A DNA stretch of 64,000 bases from Balamuthia mandrillaris (Eukaryota; Discosea; Longamoebia; Balamuthiidae): contig JAVKOQ010000186.1 of the NCBI GenBank assembly GCA_031835245.1, positions 41,140 through 105,139 on the forward strand. The letters run 5' to 3'. Below the pieces are notes generated by a model that did no database searches, was not told the DNA's origin, and saw only the letters and a program-made list of their open reading frames with translations. The position numbers and the translations under genes were made by a program. Position 1 is the stretch's first letter; every line of letters begins with the position of its first letter. Below, piece by piece: positions 54,012 through 64,000 of this stretch.

Positions 54012-55425
54012 TTATTCAACTTTTTTTGCTGAAGAAGAAGTGGAAGATGGAGCAGAGGAGTGTTGCTTTGAAAACAAGAAACGAATGATGAAAGCCCAAA
54101 GGATAAAGTCAGAGATCCAGAACATGAGGCTTGGAAGGTAGAAGATGGATAGTCGTAAACTGGTCTCCAACAGGATCTCACTAACGACCATTCCCAACGC
54201 CAACGCAACGTTTGCCTTTTTTTTAAAACAAAAAAGCATAAGAGAAAAATGCAATACTACATCAACGAAACCAATAAAAGAAACGAACGAAAGAATGAAA
54301 AAACGAGAGAAGAGAAGCAGAGAGAGAAGAAAATAAGAAAGAAAGGAATACGCACATAGCCGAAAAGCTCTTCCTGGTGAAGTGTGAAAGCAACAAAGGT
54401 GTTCAGCACGGAAAGAACAAAGAGAGCCAGCCTCAACACTTTGAGCACCTCTGATTCTTCTTCCATGAAACTAGCCGCCACCATCATATGATTCGCAAAC
54501 CCTTTTGTTTTTTTTTTTTTTTCAAAACAACAAAAGCAATGAACAAACAAATGAAAGAAAGATAAAGGAGAGAAGAACGAAAGATAAGCAAAAACAAAAA
54601 AAGAAAGGAAAAAGGGACGGCACGCAACCTTGGAACATGAGGATGGCATTGAGGTAGACGTTGCTTTGCAAGAAGCGCTCCCATAACTTCACAAAGAGGT
54701 GCTTCCTCATGCGGAAGAAAGAGGCCAAGGCCAGCAGCGACCAGCTGTGGTAGGTCAGGCTGGGAGCGAGCTCCTCGGGCACGCCCCTCCACCAAAATGC
54801 GGACAGCTTCAGCGTGTCTTTGCCCAGCAACACCATGGCCACTGTCACCACGGAGCACAGCCCAAAGTTCAGCTTTGTAAACGAGTGTTGCGTGAGCGAG
54901 AGGCAAGAGCAGAGAAAAAGAAAGGGCAGTGAGAAAGAGAGGAAGAAGAGGAGGAGGAGAGAGGAGAGAGGAGGGAGGAGAGAGATGTGAAGGAGACAAG
55001 AGAGAAGGAGAGTGAATAGAAGAGAGAAGAGGGAGAAGGAGAGGAGCAAAGAAGAAAACCTTATGGCAGAGTGCCCAGGACTGACGAAAGATGGGGCGGG
55101 ACCTGGTGGTAGTGAAGGCGGAGAGGACGTTCAACACTCCCAACGCAACCAACGCCAACAACAGGAGCTTGTTGGAGGCCAGCTTGGCGGTCTGCTGGGT
55201 GGCCTCGGCCGGGAACTGGCTGGAGCGGGCGTTCTGGTAGACCAGCAGGAGGAGGGCGGAGCCCACGAGGTAGTGGTACACAAAGTTGCCAGCGGAGCGG
55301 CCGTACTTGCGGAGGAGCTCCCTCTCGTCCTTGGCGATGAGGTTCTGCAGGAATGAGCCCTTTTTTCTGAGGTGAGGGGGCAGTGCTTTCTTGTTGTTGC
55401 TTGTGTCGTTTGTTCTGGACGCCAT
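54012..55425 (-). CDS. Multi-pass membrane protein of unknown function
   Basis: ATG 55425-55423 (MASRTNDTSNNKK); the in-frame codon three positions earlier is GTG. Four exons. The first encodes a basic cytosolic head (LPPHLRKKGSFLQNLIAK), NFVYHYLVGSALLLLVYQN and LLLLALVALGVLNVLSAF. The second, joined at CHK|LNFGLCSVVTVAMVLLG, continues to WSLLALASFFRMRKHLFVKLWERFL. The third and fourth add VLRLALFVLSVLNTFVAF and ALALGMVVSEILLETSLRLSIFYLPSLMFWISDFILWAFIIRFLF. That is about six hydrophobic helices in all, ending in a polar KKVE tail typical of ER retention (KKxx-like). A distant resemblance to TMEM33-type proteins is possible but not convincing. It is divergent from the E2 gene and overlaps nothing. 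Confidence 0.75.
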
Positions 55426-55755
55426 CTCTATCACACTCTCACTCTCTCACAGACCAAAGAAGGGGGAAGGGGAAAAGGGGAAGGGGGAAGGGGGAAAGGG
55501 CACGTTAGTGGCGCGCCTGTTGTTGTTGGGTGGGACGGAAGCCTTCGTTTTCATTTTGCTGAAAACTGAACGAAAATTGAAAAATTTTGCGCCAATTGAT
55601 AAATATCGTGCGTGACATCAGCTTTTATCGATATTGTTTCCATTTACGCACTCAAAAATGAAAACGTCCGACTTTTCAAGAATATATTTTCGTGCGGCAC
55701 TATAACGCTTTTGCCTGAAAACCAAAACATCGAACATAGCGACGAAGGGAGGAGG
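55426..55755. promoter_or_regulatory. Divergent promoter region, membrane protein / ubiquitin E2
   Basis: 330 bp between divergent starts. It includes a G-rich run of GGGGAAGGGGGAAGG units at 55463-55500 (potential G-quadruplex on the plus strand) and an AT-rich part with ATCGAT near 55627. No coding exon seen. Confidence 0.5.
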
Positions 55756-56355
55756 ATGAACTACGTTGGCAACCCCAGCGGTGGGGTCCTACGGCGACTG
55801 CAAAAGGAGGTGCAGGACTTGACGGTGAACCCTCCGCCGGAGGGCATAAGCCTTGGACCCCTCCCCGAAGACATGTTTCACTGGCAGGCCACCATCCTGG
55901 GTCCTCCCAACACCCCATATGAGGTACGGTGAGCCGCTCTACGTTGGTTTGCCTTGAGAGGAGCAAACATCTAAACTGTAGCTTTGTGTGTGGTGGCACA
56001 GGGTGGCCTGTTTGTGGTTGACTTGGAGATCCCACGAGACTATCCCTTCAGGCCTCCAAAGAACAGGTTCTTGACCAAGGTCTACCACCCGAATATCGAC
56101 AGCCACGGGAGGCACTGCCTGGACATTGACCACTGTGCATGGTCCCCCGCCCTAACGTTGAAACGATTGGTGTGTGTGCTGAGCTCCTTGCTGGAAAACA
56201 TAAATCCAGAGGACCCCCTCGTCCCAGACATTGCCCATATTTACAAGACCGATCCCGCCATGTTCCAGGCCACCGCTCGCGCCTGGACCACCCGGTATGC
56301 CATGCCACAAGGGGAGGCACACGCAGGCGCTGGCGGTGGGACCCACCCAGAATGA
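55756..56355 (+). CDS. Ubiquitin-conjugating enzyme E2, UBE2D/UBC4-like
   Basis: Two exons, 55756-55923 and 56002-56355, phase 0 with a 78-bp intron, giving 173 residues. The UBC fold is complete: LRRLQKEVQDL, EDMFHWQATILGPPNTPYE|GGLFVVDLEIPRDYPFRPP, then the HPN tripeptide in YHPNIDSHGRHCLDI with the catalytic Cys, WSPALTLKRLVCVLSSLL and DPLVPDIAHIYKTD. The C-terminal helix is followed by a short Gly/Ala-rich tail beyond the class I length. DMFHWQATI and YKTD point to the UBE2D/UBC4 subgroup, which works with many RING and HECT ligases. A second Cys (DHCAW) sits five residues past the catalytic one. The two RING genes and F-box genes in this window are possible partners only by function, not by linkage. 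Confidence 0.92.
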
Positions 56356-56572
56356 ACAAAAAACTATCGACAATAGTTTTCTGGGGCTCCAAATATTATT
56401 TCGTGTCGTCACGAATTTATTATGTATGTACATCCATTCAAATAATAATAATAAAATTAAAAAAAATAAAGAAAAAAATAATTGTTCTTTTTTTTTGTTG
56501 GCCCAACCTGGAATCCAAGTCTTTTTTCCACAGTTCCTCCGTCTTCTTTTTTAAAAGTTGTTTTTTCATTTT

Positions 56573-59067
56573 TCATTTGGCCGTCTTCGAGGAACCAGCG
56601 GCAGCAGAGGAGGAGCCTTGCGCTTGCTTCTGCTTCAGCCTCTCCAGGAAGACCGGGTTAACGTCAATCTTGCTGCGGATCTCGGCCACCTCCTCCTCCG
56701 TCAGCTCCTTGAAAATGGGCAAAGGCGTCCTGATGACATGGCCGGCGGGCACTTCAAACGCGAAACGGTCGGGGATCAGGCCGTGCGGCAGGGCCAGCTG
56801 GTGCAGCACCATCTCGGAGAAATGCGGTATGTAGGGCTCCAACAACCTAGCCAGGAGGTACACCACGTTCACAGCCACGGCGCAGACCACCTCGCAACGC
56901 TTTCGGTTTTCGGAGAGGAGGACCCATGGTTTTTGGTCCTGGAGGTATTGGTTGCCCAGCTTGGAGATTTGCATGGCCTGGAAGAGGCCATCCTTGAGCT
57001 TGGTGGCTTCCAGGGCCTCCACGTACTGTCTCAAATGCTCGTTCACCTTGTCCAGAAATTGCTCCTTGTCTTCAGTAGGGAGGAGGTCCCTCTCTGGATC
57101 GAAGGAGGCAGAGACGGTCTTGTCCAAGCGGTCAGCGGTGAACTTGAGGCAGCGGTTCACGAAGTTGCCCAGGTTGGCCAGCAGCTCGTTGTTGTTCTTG
57201 GCCACCAGATCCGACCAGGAGAAGGAGCTGTCAGAGGACTCGGGTCTGTTGGAGAGCAGGTAGTATCGCCAGACAGAGGGAGGGATGCCAGTCTTTTGGA
57301 CGTGGTCTCCAAAGATGCCCACTCCTCTGCTCTTGGAGAATTGCTCTCCCTCGTAGTTAAGGTACTCAGTGGTGCTAACGCTATCGAGGAGGGTCCAGTT
57401 ATCGCCGGTGGCCATGAGACTGGCCGGGAAGATCACCGTGTGGAAGGGCACGTTGTCCTTGCCCATGAATTGGTAGAGCTTGACGTCATACTCTTCCGGA
57501 TTCTTCCACCACTATTTAGAGAAACAGAGCAGAACAAAGGAAGGAATAACGAGAAAAAGAAAAGAAAATGAGAAACTAGAAACGAGAAGATGGAAGCGAG
57601 AATAGAAGCAAGATAAACAAGAAAAGGAAAGAATAACGAAAAAAGAACGAGAATAGAATGAGAATCAAAAATACGCACCAACTCCCATTGCTCGGTGTAT
57701 TCAGCAGTGATGGAAAGGTATCCAATGGGCGCGTCGAACCATACGTAAAAGACTTTGTTCTTGTACTTTTCCAATGGTACAGGAGTACCCCACTTAAGAT
57801 CTCTTGTGATACAACGTGGTTGCAAGCCACCCGCCAACCATGTCTTGGTCGTGATGTTGATGGCATTCGGGGACCAGATCCCTTCCTTACTTGATTTGTC
57901 GACCCACTTGGAAAGAGCTAGCAGTTGAAAGTAAAGGAAGACGATTGGTAAGAAACAACAAAAGAAAAAGAAAAAACAAACGAAAAAAACAAGTTAGAGC
58001 AACAACAAAGAATGAAAGTACATACGATCTTCGAGTTTGGGCAAGTCCAGGAACAGGTGCTCTTCTCGCTTTATTTCAGGCGTATTCGAGCAAAACTTGC
58101 AGCGCGGGTTAACCAACTCCATGGCATCATAGCAACGGCCACACTTGTCACATTGATCTCCTCTTGCGTCCTCATAACGACAATCAGGTCTTGGACATGT
58201 GCCTTCCACGTAACGATCCGATAGATAACGTTGGCAATGGGCGCACCACAGTTGATCTAACGTTTTCTCCACGAGGTAGTTCCTTGCATGAATCTTGGTG
58301 AAGATATCTTGCGCGATCCTTTTTTTAAAAAACAAAGTCAATGGCCTGAATCATCAGAAAAAAATAGGCAAGCAATCAAACAAATCGAATAAAAAAGCCA
58401 ACGTACCGAGTTTGACTTTCGGTGGTAGTACGTCCAAACTTATCGAATTGGCAGCCAAACCACTCGTACGCTTGTTTGTGCATGGCGTGATACTTGTTAC
58501 AAATCTCCATCTCGCTTAATCCCTCTTGCATGGCCTTGATTTCAGTGGCAGTGCCGTACTCGTCCGTGCCACAAATGTAGATGGTGTTATAGCCCCTCAA
58601 ACGGCAGTACCGAGCAAAGACATCAGCACTCAAAACGCAGCCGATGATGTTGCCCAAATGAGGTACGTTATTGACGTAGGGAAGAGCGCTTGTGATGAGA
58701 ACGTTGCGTTTACCCTTTTGAGGGAGCACTGGTTCTAAATAACATCAATAAGAGAAGTCTCAGTTAGCAAAGAGAGTATAACAGAGAAAAGAGGAGGAAT
58801 AGAAACAGAGAAAGAGAAAGACGAGAAACAGGAAGCATTGTGACGAGCATGGACGGTACCTTTGCCAGTTTGGTCTCCAACATCGGGAAGGCCTCCTTCA
58901 GGCATTTGATAAAGCTCCACCTTCTTCTTGGGTACTTCTTTTTTCTTGTTTTTGGCACTAGCGGCAGGGGCATTGCCGGTCTTTTCTTTCTTTGATCTGC
59001 TCCAGCCCAGAGTATTGTTAACGCAACAGAATGAAAGAGCGAGAGAGAGCGCGAGAGCGAGAGCGAG

Positions 59068-59111
<44 letters not shown>

Positions 59112-59455
59112 TCAGAAAGAGAAGCGAGAAACACTTACTTGCCCTTCTTTGACTCAACGGCTTCCGGATAGAGTGCCTTGAGCACTTTTTCCTGTTGAAA
59201 AACAAGAGAAAAACATGGCATAAGAAAATGAGATAAAAGAAAACGGAAGAGAAAAACTGGACGCTGGGGGCGCCTGGGTACCTGCTCAGCAATCTTAGCT
59301 TTGCCGTCCTTGAGTTGAGCCAACACATCATCCAGTTCCGAGCCAGTGACCTTGGCTTTCTTGAGGGCCAACATCTTGTCCTGCACCTCCTTCTGCGCCT
59401 CCTTCAAGGCAGCAATCTCCGCTTCCAGCGCTTCTCTGCTTGGCTTGTCTTCCAT
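56573..59455 (-). CDS. MARS1: Methionyl-tRNA synthetase, cytosolic, with N-terminal WHEP-like domain
   Basis: Charges tRNA-Met. ATG 59455-59453. The N-terminal helical hairpin [19 protein letters not shown]...[19 protein letters not shown] resembles a WHEP appendix for tRNA binding. A basic linker follows. The class I core begins [22 protein letters not shown] (HIGH-type signature as HLGN) and continues [28 protein letters not shown]. The CP domain has zinc-type knuckles (CAHC, CP..DC, CDKC, CKFC). Next are [33 protein letters not shown] and the KMSKS loop as GEQFSKSRG. The anticodon-binding helical domain runs to the C-terminus, ending in a Ser/Ala/Lys tail. Exons join in phase. Length and order match eukaryotic cytosolic enzymes; there is no C-terminal EMAP-like domain. 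Confidence 0.95.
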
Positions 59456-60074
59456 CTCTCTCTCTTTCGTTTGTTTTAAATATGTTTTTTGTTGCTGTTG
59501 GTTCAAGTGAGGAGAAAATCATGTGAGGAAAAAAAATCAGTGGCGCGCAGCAAAAACAACAAACTTGTCATCAACGCAACACAAAAAAATCAAATAACAA
59601 ACTTGAGAGCAAAGCTTTTAAACAAGAGTAAAAGAAATGCAAAAAAAAAACCTTACCTTGCTGAACAGTTCACAAAAAAAAAAGCACACCAAGTGAAGAA
59701 AAAACAGGGAAAAGAAGGAAACGCTGAGAAAGCCAATCTTCTTCTTCGCTACTTTTTTTTGGTTTCTTTGTTTTTCTTTTATGTCGACAATTTTAAGGTG
59801 GCCAATAAAATGTTTTGAGGTGGGAAAAACCTGGCGGAAGTACCAAAAAAAGACAACGGAATGGCAGACATCTCAAATCAGCCAAATTTTCGGCAAACTT
59901 TCCAGCAACTTGGCAAAACAAACCAAAAACCAAAGCAGAGGAAAAGCACAGACATTCTTGCTTTTCTATTCCTTTGTGTACACATACTTACAATTGGCTT
60001 TATGTTCATGTTGGTGGTCACCTTGATCATGGAGGGAGGGAGGGAGGAGGGGGGGGAGGGAGGGGGATTGAATC
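59456..60074. other. Intergenic upstream of MetRS
   Basis: About 620 bp holding the MetRS promoter and the 3' flank of the TMEM50-like gene. A/T-rich with A-runs near 59640 and 59675 and a G-rich purine stretch at 60031-60066 (GGGAGGGAGGAGGGGGGGAGG). Open frames here are Lys/Asn-rich and unsupported. Confidence 0.5.
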
Positions 60075-60902
60075 TTACAAAGCGTAGCCCCAGTCCTCCT
60101 CCTCCTCTTCTCGTCGTGTGAAGAGGAGAATCACCGAGCTCGTCAGAATGAGAATGCTTTGCATGACGAGAGCAACGCCCGGCCACACCTTGCCCCCTTG
60201 GTTGCTGTAAAGGTCCACGCTCATCCAAATGGAAGCGGCGATGCAGCCAAAGCCAATGGCAAAGGTCACAAAGAGCCAGGCTCTGACCCGTTTGCTCACC
60301 TCCTCGGAGAAGAAGGCTTGGTTACGTAGGTCTCCCAAAGAGACCATGTTCATCCTGTTCATGTGATAAAAGAAGATAGAAGAGAAGGCAAGGAGACGAA
60401 GAAGAAGAAGAAGAAGAAGAAGAAGAAGAAGAAGAAGAACAAGAAGAACGAGAAGAAGAAGAACGAGAACGAGAACAAGAACAAGAACAAGAACAAGAAC
60501 AAGAAGCAGAAGCAGAAGAAGAGAGGAAGAGGAAGAAGATGAAAAACAAGAATAAGAAGAATAAGAAGATAGGCCAATGCAGTTCCACTAAAAGATTTTC
60601 TCAAGCAAAAACAAAACGTTGGAGGTAAGAACAACAAAACGTACATAAGAAGCACGAAAGTAGCCACCACCCCAGGAAGGTAAAACCACCACTTGGGAGC
60701 AATGAAACCTTCGAACTTATTGCCAACAAGAGCGCCATCAATCCAAATCAACCATGCAGCTGCAAACTGAAGAGGGCAGGAACGTCAGTGGTACTATAGT
60801 AGCACCCAAGCACATGGTGCAAGTAGAGCATACCAAGCAACCAGCAAACCCAGAGAAGAAGGCATGCCTGAACCAACTCGACCTGCAGTCAAACAAACCC
60901 AT
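60075..60902 (-). CDS. TMEM50/Vps68-like membrane protein
   Basis: Small four-helix proteins of the TMEM50 (UPF0220) family act in the endomembrane system; yeast Vps68 is vacuolar/endosomal. ATG 60902-60900 (MGLFDCRSSWF). The exon ends AFFSGFAGCL, joined to FAAAWLIWIDGALV, GFIAPKWWFYLPGVVATFVLLM|MNMVSL. The last exon has RVRAWLFVTFAIGFGCIAASIWMSV and VWPGVALVMQSILILTSSVILLFTR, ending EEEEEDWGYAL. The pattern GxxFxxAWxxxIDxA, IxPxWxxxxPGxxAT, RxWLFxxFxxxFG and PGxAxxxQ is the family's. Three exons; the second intron carries GAA/GAAC repeats (TTC/GTTC on the sense strand). Confidence 0.87.
60390..60560. repeat. GAA/GAACAA repeats in TMEM50-like intron 2
   Basis: (GAA)n from about 60398 to 60440, then GAACGA and GAACAA units to about 60500 and degenerate GAAGA to 60560. 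It lies in an intron of a minus-strand gene, so pyrimidine on the sense strand. Confidence 0.92.
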
Positions 60903-61046
60903 CACTGCACGGAGAACAAACGCGTTTCCTTTCTGTGGGTTTTGTGTAGCAACACTTTTTTTTTGCTTGCCGTATCTTTGCAACTAGACTATGTTGCACC
61001 TATGAGGTGGTTATGTTGAACCCAATTTTTGTCAGACACAACAACT

Positions 61047-61118
61047 TCCCCTGTGGTGTAGTCGGCAGCACTTCCGCCTGTCACGCGGACAACCCGGGTT
61101 CGATTCCCGGCGGGGGAG
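61047..61118 (+). tRNA. tRNA-Asp (GTC), copy 4
   Basis: Identical 72-nt tRNA-Asp; 5' flank CAACT and 3' TT then a T-run at about 61123. Together with copy 5 it brackets the copia-like remnant. Confidence 0.97.
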
Positions 61119-61379
61119 TTCTATTTTTTCCTCATTCAGAGTGGTTTTCTTTTTACCAGTCTTCACGAACGGTGTTGTTGTTTCTTTGCTTTTTTTTTTT
61201 GCCCCTTTCATACGTCCTCTTTTATCAATTGCTGTTCAAATGGTGTACCAAAGGTGAAGAAGAAGCAGGGGGCCACCCAACAATACATTGTTTGAAAGTA
61301 TGAAACAAAGATTATGACCCATAACAGGAAAAAATGCAAGCGACTAGAGTTCGACTGCAAAAGAAACATTCGTTGTTAT

Positions 61380-62400
61380 TCCTCCTTTCAACTAATTAGA
61401 AGATACAGGGACGAGTTCTATCGAATCAGATTTGCGAACCAAGGTAGCCTGATCGAATGAAATACATCGCAAAACTCGGTATGCTTCTCCATACACTCAA
61501 ACTTGGGCTCACTATCAGCAATTTGGAGTATGCCAACTAGCTCGCTTCATCTGTTCCTAAGAACGAGTGCTTTCGGACACCAAACCACCTCTTCCAAAAT
61601 AACAAGGTTTTGTTTTTCTCGGTTCCGCTTCTGCATTGAACAAACAAGGCTCCTGCTACCATATCTTCTTCGACTCTGGGGTATAACATCACTTCACTCG
61701 TCGCGAATGGCTTCACTCAATTGATCGTTGCTCCATCAAAGTCGAATTGGGTAACGGCGAGATCATCCATTGCTCCGAACGTGGTCTTTGGCCGATTTGA
61801 ATGCTCAACGGCAAAGAGGATCTTTCCTGAAGGAACTCTTTGAGGAAGCGGGAGGAGAAGATGTAGTTGATTGTAGCTTTTGGGGAGGATGCAGAAGGTT
61901 GTGTTGTTGAAGAAGATCCAGGAGTTTGTAGAAGAAGACGCAACTGTAGTAGTCACCGTCTTCGGTTCATCTTCTCACCATTGTGCAGACATCTTTCTTT
62001 GTACGAGGTCCGGAGTGCCAACAACAGTTGGTGCGAGCAAAACGAGGAAGTGTTGTGAATATTTAAGTATTATTTCTGAAGAAGAAAATACCAAAGAAGA
62101 GTATAAAGAAGAGCATAGAAGAGAGTAATTCTAAGAAGAAAACTAGAATTGGTCACCTATCATTCCAGTATATTGTTGTCTGGAACTATCCACCACCAAT
62201 CCTTCAACTCACCGCCATTGGTTCAGAAGCCAAAGAAAGGCATTCATCCTCTTGCCTTGAAGGCGAAGATTGAAAAAGGTTTAATCCATGGATCTGTGTA
62301 AGGTGCTTTACCAAAAAGTAACTTTCGTTGTCCCAAAAGTTGTGTGTTGTGTTCAGAAATAAGCTTGATATAGTTTGGAGGAAGCAGTATAAACTCCGAT
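61380..62400 (+). pseudogene. Decayed Ty1/copia-type retrotransposon fragment
   Basis: Read in one frame near 61655-61830 the sequence gives HIFFDSGV, stop, HHFTRREW...IKVELGNGEIIHC. This is the aspartic-protease core of Ty1/copia Pol (xxDSGAxxHxT...v.LGnG). About 300 bp on, RIGHLSFQY matches the gag-pre-integrase GHLS block. Several stops and frame breaks interrupt it, so no protein can be made. No long terminal repeats, integrase or reverse transcriptase are visible before copy 5 of tRNA-Asp, so it is a short internal relic. The outer limits given are approximate. It lies between two tRNA-Asp genes, a common target neighbourhood for such elements. Confidence 0.55.
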
Positions 62401-62511
62401 AGAACTGCCTGGCATGTGCATGTCGCTTGAAAGAGGTTATTTCAGCACAGCAGAAGTTTTGCTAAGTTCGCCTTAAATTCAAATCTTCACAAGATGGTAA
62501 CTGTAACAACT

Positions 62512-62583
62512 TCCCCTGTGGTGTAGTCGGCAGCACTTCCGCCTGTCACGCGGACAACCCGGGTTCGATTCCCGGCGGGGGAG
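62512..62583 (+). tRNA. tRNA-Asp (GTC), copy 5
   Basis: Identical 72-nt tRNA-Asp with anticodon GTC; 5' flank CAACT and 3' TT then a T-run at about 62588. It lies 1465 bp from copy 4 in the same orientation. Confidence 0.97.
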
Positions 62584-62746
62584 TTCTCTTTTTTCCCTCA
62601 TTCTTCTACTATCGAGTGGTTTCTTTATCCCGCCCCAGCGGGAGGTATATTTTTTGTTTTGGGCACAAAGGACACACAATCAGCTGAGGAGGGATGCGTG
62701 GGCTGGCAAGAAAAAAAACAAAGGCAGTGGTTGCACGAATTTTTTT

Positions 62747-63644
62747 TTACCAAATGGACATGGATTGGTTGAACAAGGAGGTCAATTCCTCAGAGGCAGT
62801 AGGGAGAGGCGCCAGCTTTAACACGCGATGCTGTGGCAAGGTCCCTTGCACCAGCTTGGGGACGTCCTCCTTCCTCACTCCCAACTCCGTCAATCCACGC
62901 GGCATCTTCAGTCGCTGCATGTAGTAGATGATGCGTTCAGCTAGCAACTCGCCAGCGGCTTCTCCTTCTTCCCCTTCGGATTTGTTATGGGTGGCAGTGG
63001 TGGCGCCCATGAGCCGAGCCACCTGTAAGTGCCTGGCTGGATCAGCTTTGGCGGTGTATCGAAAGACTGCTGGGGCATGCAACACCACGCTCACTTTTGT
63101 TTTATGCGTTTCATATTGAAAAAAAGGTTACCGGATTATTTTTAAGAACTAAAACAAAGAAGGAATGTACGTACTGCCATGAGGGACCATTGGATGGTCA
63201 ACAGGATATCCTTTTGGCACGTAGTTTAGCTTGTGAGCCATGCTGCTGACTGGATAGCTCATTCCATGCTTTCATAATTCACGAGTTTAGAGAGAGAGAG
63301 AGAGAGAGAGAGAGAATTTAGAAACGAGATTGAGAAAGCAAGTGCGGCGATAGTTACACATAAGTGAACACCAGCGCTTCCAAAACCAATCCCAGCAAAA
63401 GTAGCTAACACACAAGTAAAAGTAATTATTAGGACGAAAACGAAAATGCAAAAAAGCAAAACCAGAGCACAAACAGAGAGGAAAAGCTTTACCAGCAAGC
63501 ATCATTTGTGAGCGAGCTTCGGCATCATTTTCATCTTCCACAGAGCGGAAGAAATACTTGGCCAGCATTCCTAACGATTGCAAAGACCATACATCTGCAA
63601 TAGCTGTTTATGGCGTAGTATTGGCAAATACAATTCTAGAGAGA

Positions 63645-63692
<48 letters not shown>

Positions 63693-63923
63693 CTCACGAT
63701 TGGAGCCTTGGTAAGCAGGACGCAATAACGGCGTTTTGGGGCGAGGTGTTCGTTTGTTGAATGGAATAGCTGTGTAAGACTCCAACGCATGACATAAAAC
63801 ATCAAACCTAATTATGGCCATATAATTTTGTGATGGAAGAAAATTCCAATGAGCAAAATATAAGAAGAAAAGCAACAGAACAGAGAATGAGAACAACAGA
63901 GTACATCCATGAAAAATTACGAG

Positions 63924-63954
<31 letters not shown>

Positions 63955-64000
63955 TAACCCGCTAGCAGCTTTGATTTCTGGGGTCATGGTGCGGGCGTTG
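62747..64000 (-). CDS. ADHFE1: Hydroxyacid-oxoacid transhydrogenase (iron-type ADH), 5' end off window
   Basis: Mitochondrial enzyme coupling 4-hydroxybutyrate oxidation to 2-oxoglutarate reduction. The N-terminal half, including the nucleotide site, lies beyond base 64000. Seen, in protein order: MTPEIKAASG|FDVLCHALESYTAIPF, PAYQGSN, LGMLAKYFF, DAEARSQMMLA|AGIGFGSAGVHLC|HGMSYPV, YPVDHPMVPHG, SVVLHAPAVFRYTAKADPARHL and VQGTLPQHRVLKLAP..ASEELTSLF. These follow human ADHFE1 block by block. His residues in DVLCHALE and VHLCHGMS are metal ligands of iron-type ADHs and are present. Exons lie near 63960-64000, 63810-63690, 63580-63494, 63402-63355, 63272-63175 and 63110-62747. Introns have GA runs (CT on the sense strand). 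Confidence 0.92.

Overview
This is a nuclear chromosome segment from a compact eukaryotic genome, most likely a free-living amoeba of the Amoebozoa (a centramoebid such as Balamuthia would fit; Acanthamoeba is usually more GC-rich). The lineage is inferred from gene content and style and has not been tested. Evidence for a eukaryote: nearly every gene is split by short GT-AG introns, there is a tRNA-Tyr with an intron, and the proteins include RasGEF, WD40, MATH, TKL kinase, F-box, ubiquitin E2 and WHEP-type MetRS. About 30 protein genes lie on both strands, many convergent with only 6-100 bp between stop codons. I found no rRNA, CRISPR or prokaryotic operon features.

Layout. 1-8000: kaptin-like gene (incomplete, runs off the left edge), tRNA-Asp, a secreted Cys-rich protein, a TraB-domain protein, a Ser-rich basic protein. 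8000-10500: intron-containing tRNA-Tyr and two nearly identical RING/TPR genes. 10900-16100: a sucrase/ferredoxin-like (thioredoxin-like ferredoxin) protein and a RasGEF. 16500-20700: an EF-hand protein, a kelch-repeat type I membrane protein, a secreted protein. 21500-27000: tRNA-Asp, a stand-alone YVH1/DUSP12-type zinc domain, a cupin, an F-box/ankyrin protein, an F-box membrane protein. 27000-31000: two genes, one unknown and one TPR-like. 31514-38471: one very large gene encoding LRRs, a low-complexity/coiled region, a TKL-type kinase and armadillo repeats. 39000-46000: FAD glycerol-3-phosphate dehydrogenase, a T1/BTB-MATH protein, an ankyrin protein. 46100-55500: tRNA-Asp, an SRAP (HMCES) protein carrying an MBD-like domain, a WD40 protein, a class 3 lipase, a multi-pass membrane protein. 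55700-64000: ubiquitin E2, cytosolic MetRS, TMEM50-like protein, two more tRNA-Asp genes flanking a decayed Ty1/copia-like fragment, and a hydroxyacid-oxoacid transhydrogenase (incomplete at the right edge).

Themes. Metabolism: GPD2-like dehydrogenase (glycerol phosphate shuttle), ADHFE1-like enzyme, lipase, cupin. Signalling and nutrient sensing: kaptin (KICSTOR), RasGEF, LRR-kinase-ARM. Ubiquitin biology: E2, two RINGs, two F-box proteins, BTB-MATH. DNA repair: SRAP-MBD. A striking window-wide pattern is that long CT/CTT/CTTT-type microsatellites sit in introns and are always pyrimidine-rich on the sense strand, so tract polarity reports gene orientation. Exon joins quoted below were worked out by hand from reading-frame continuity and splice consensus.
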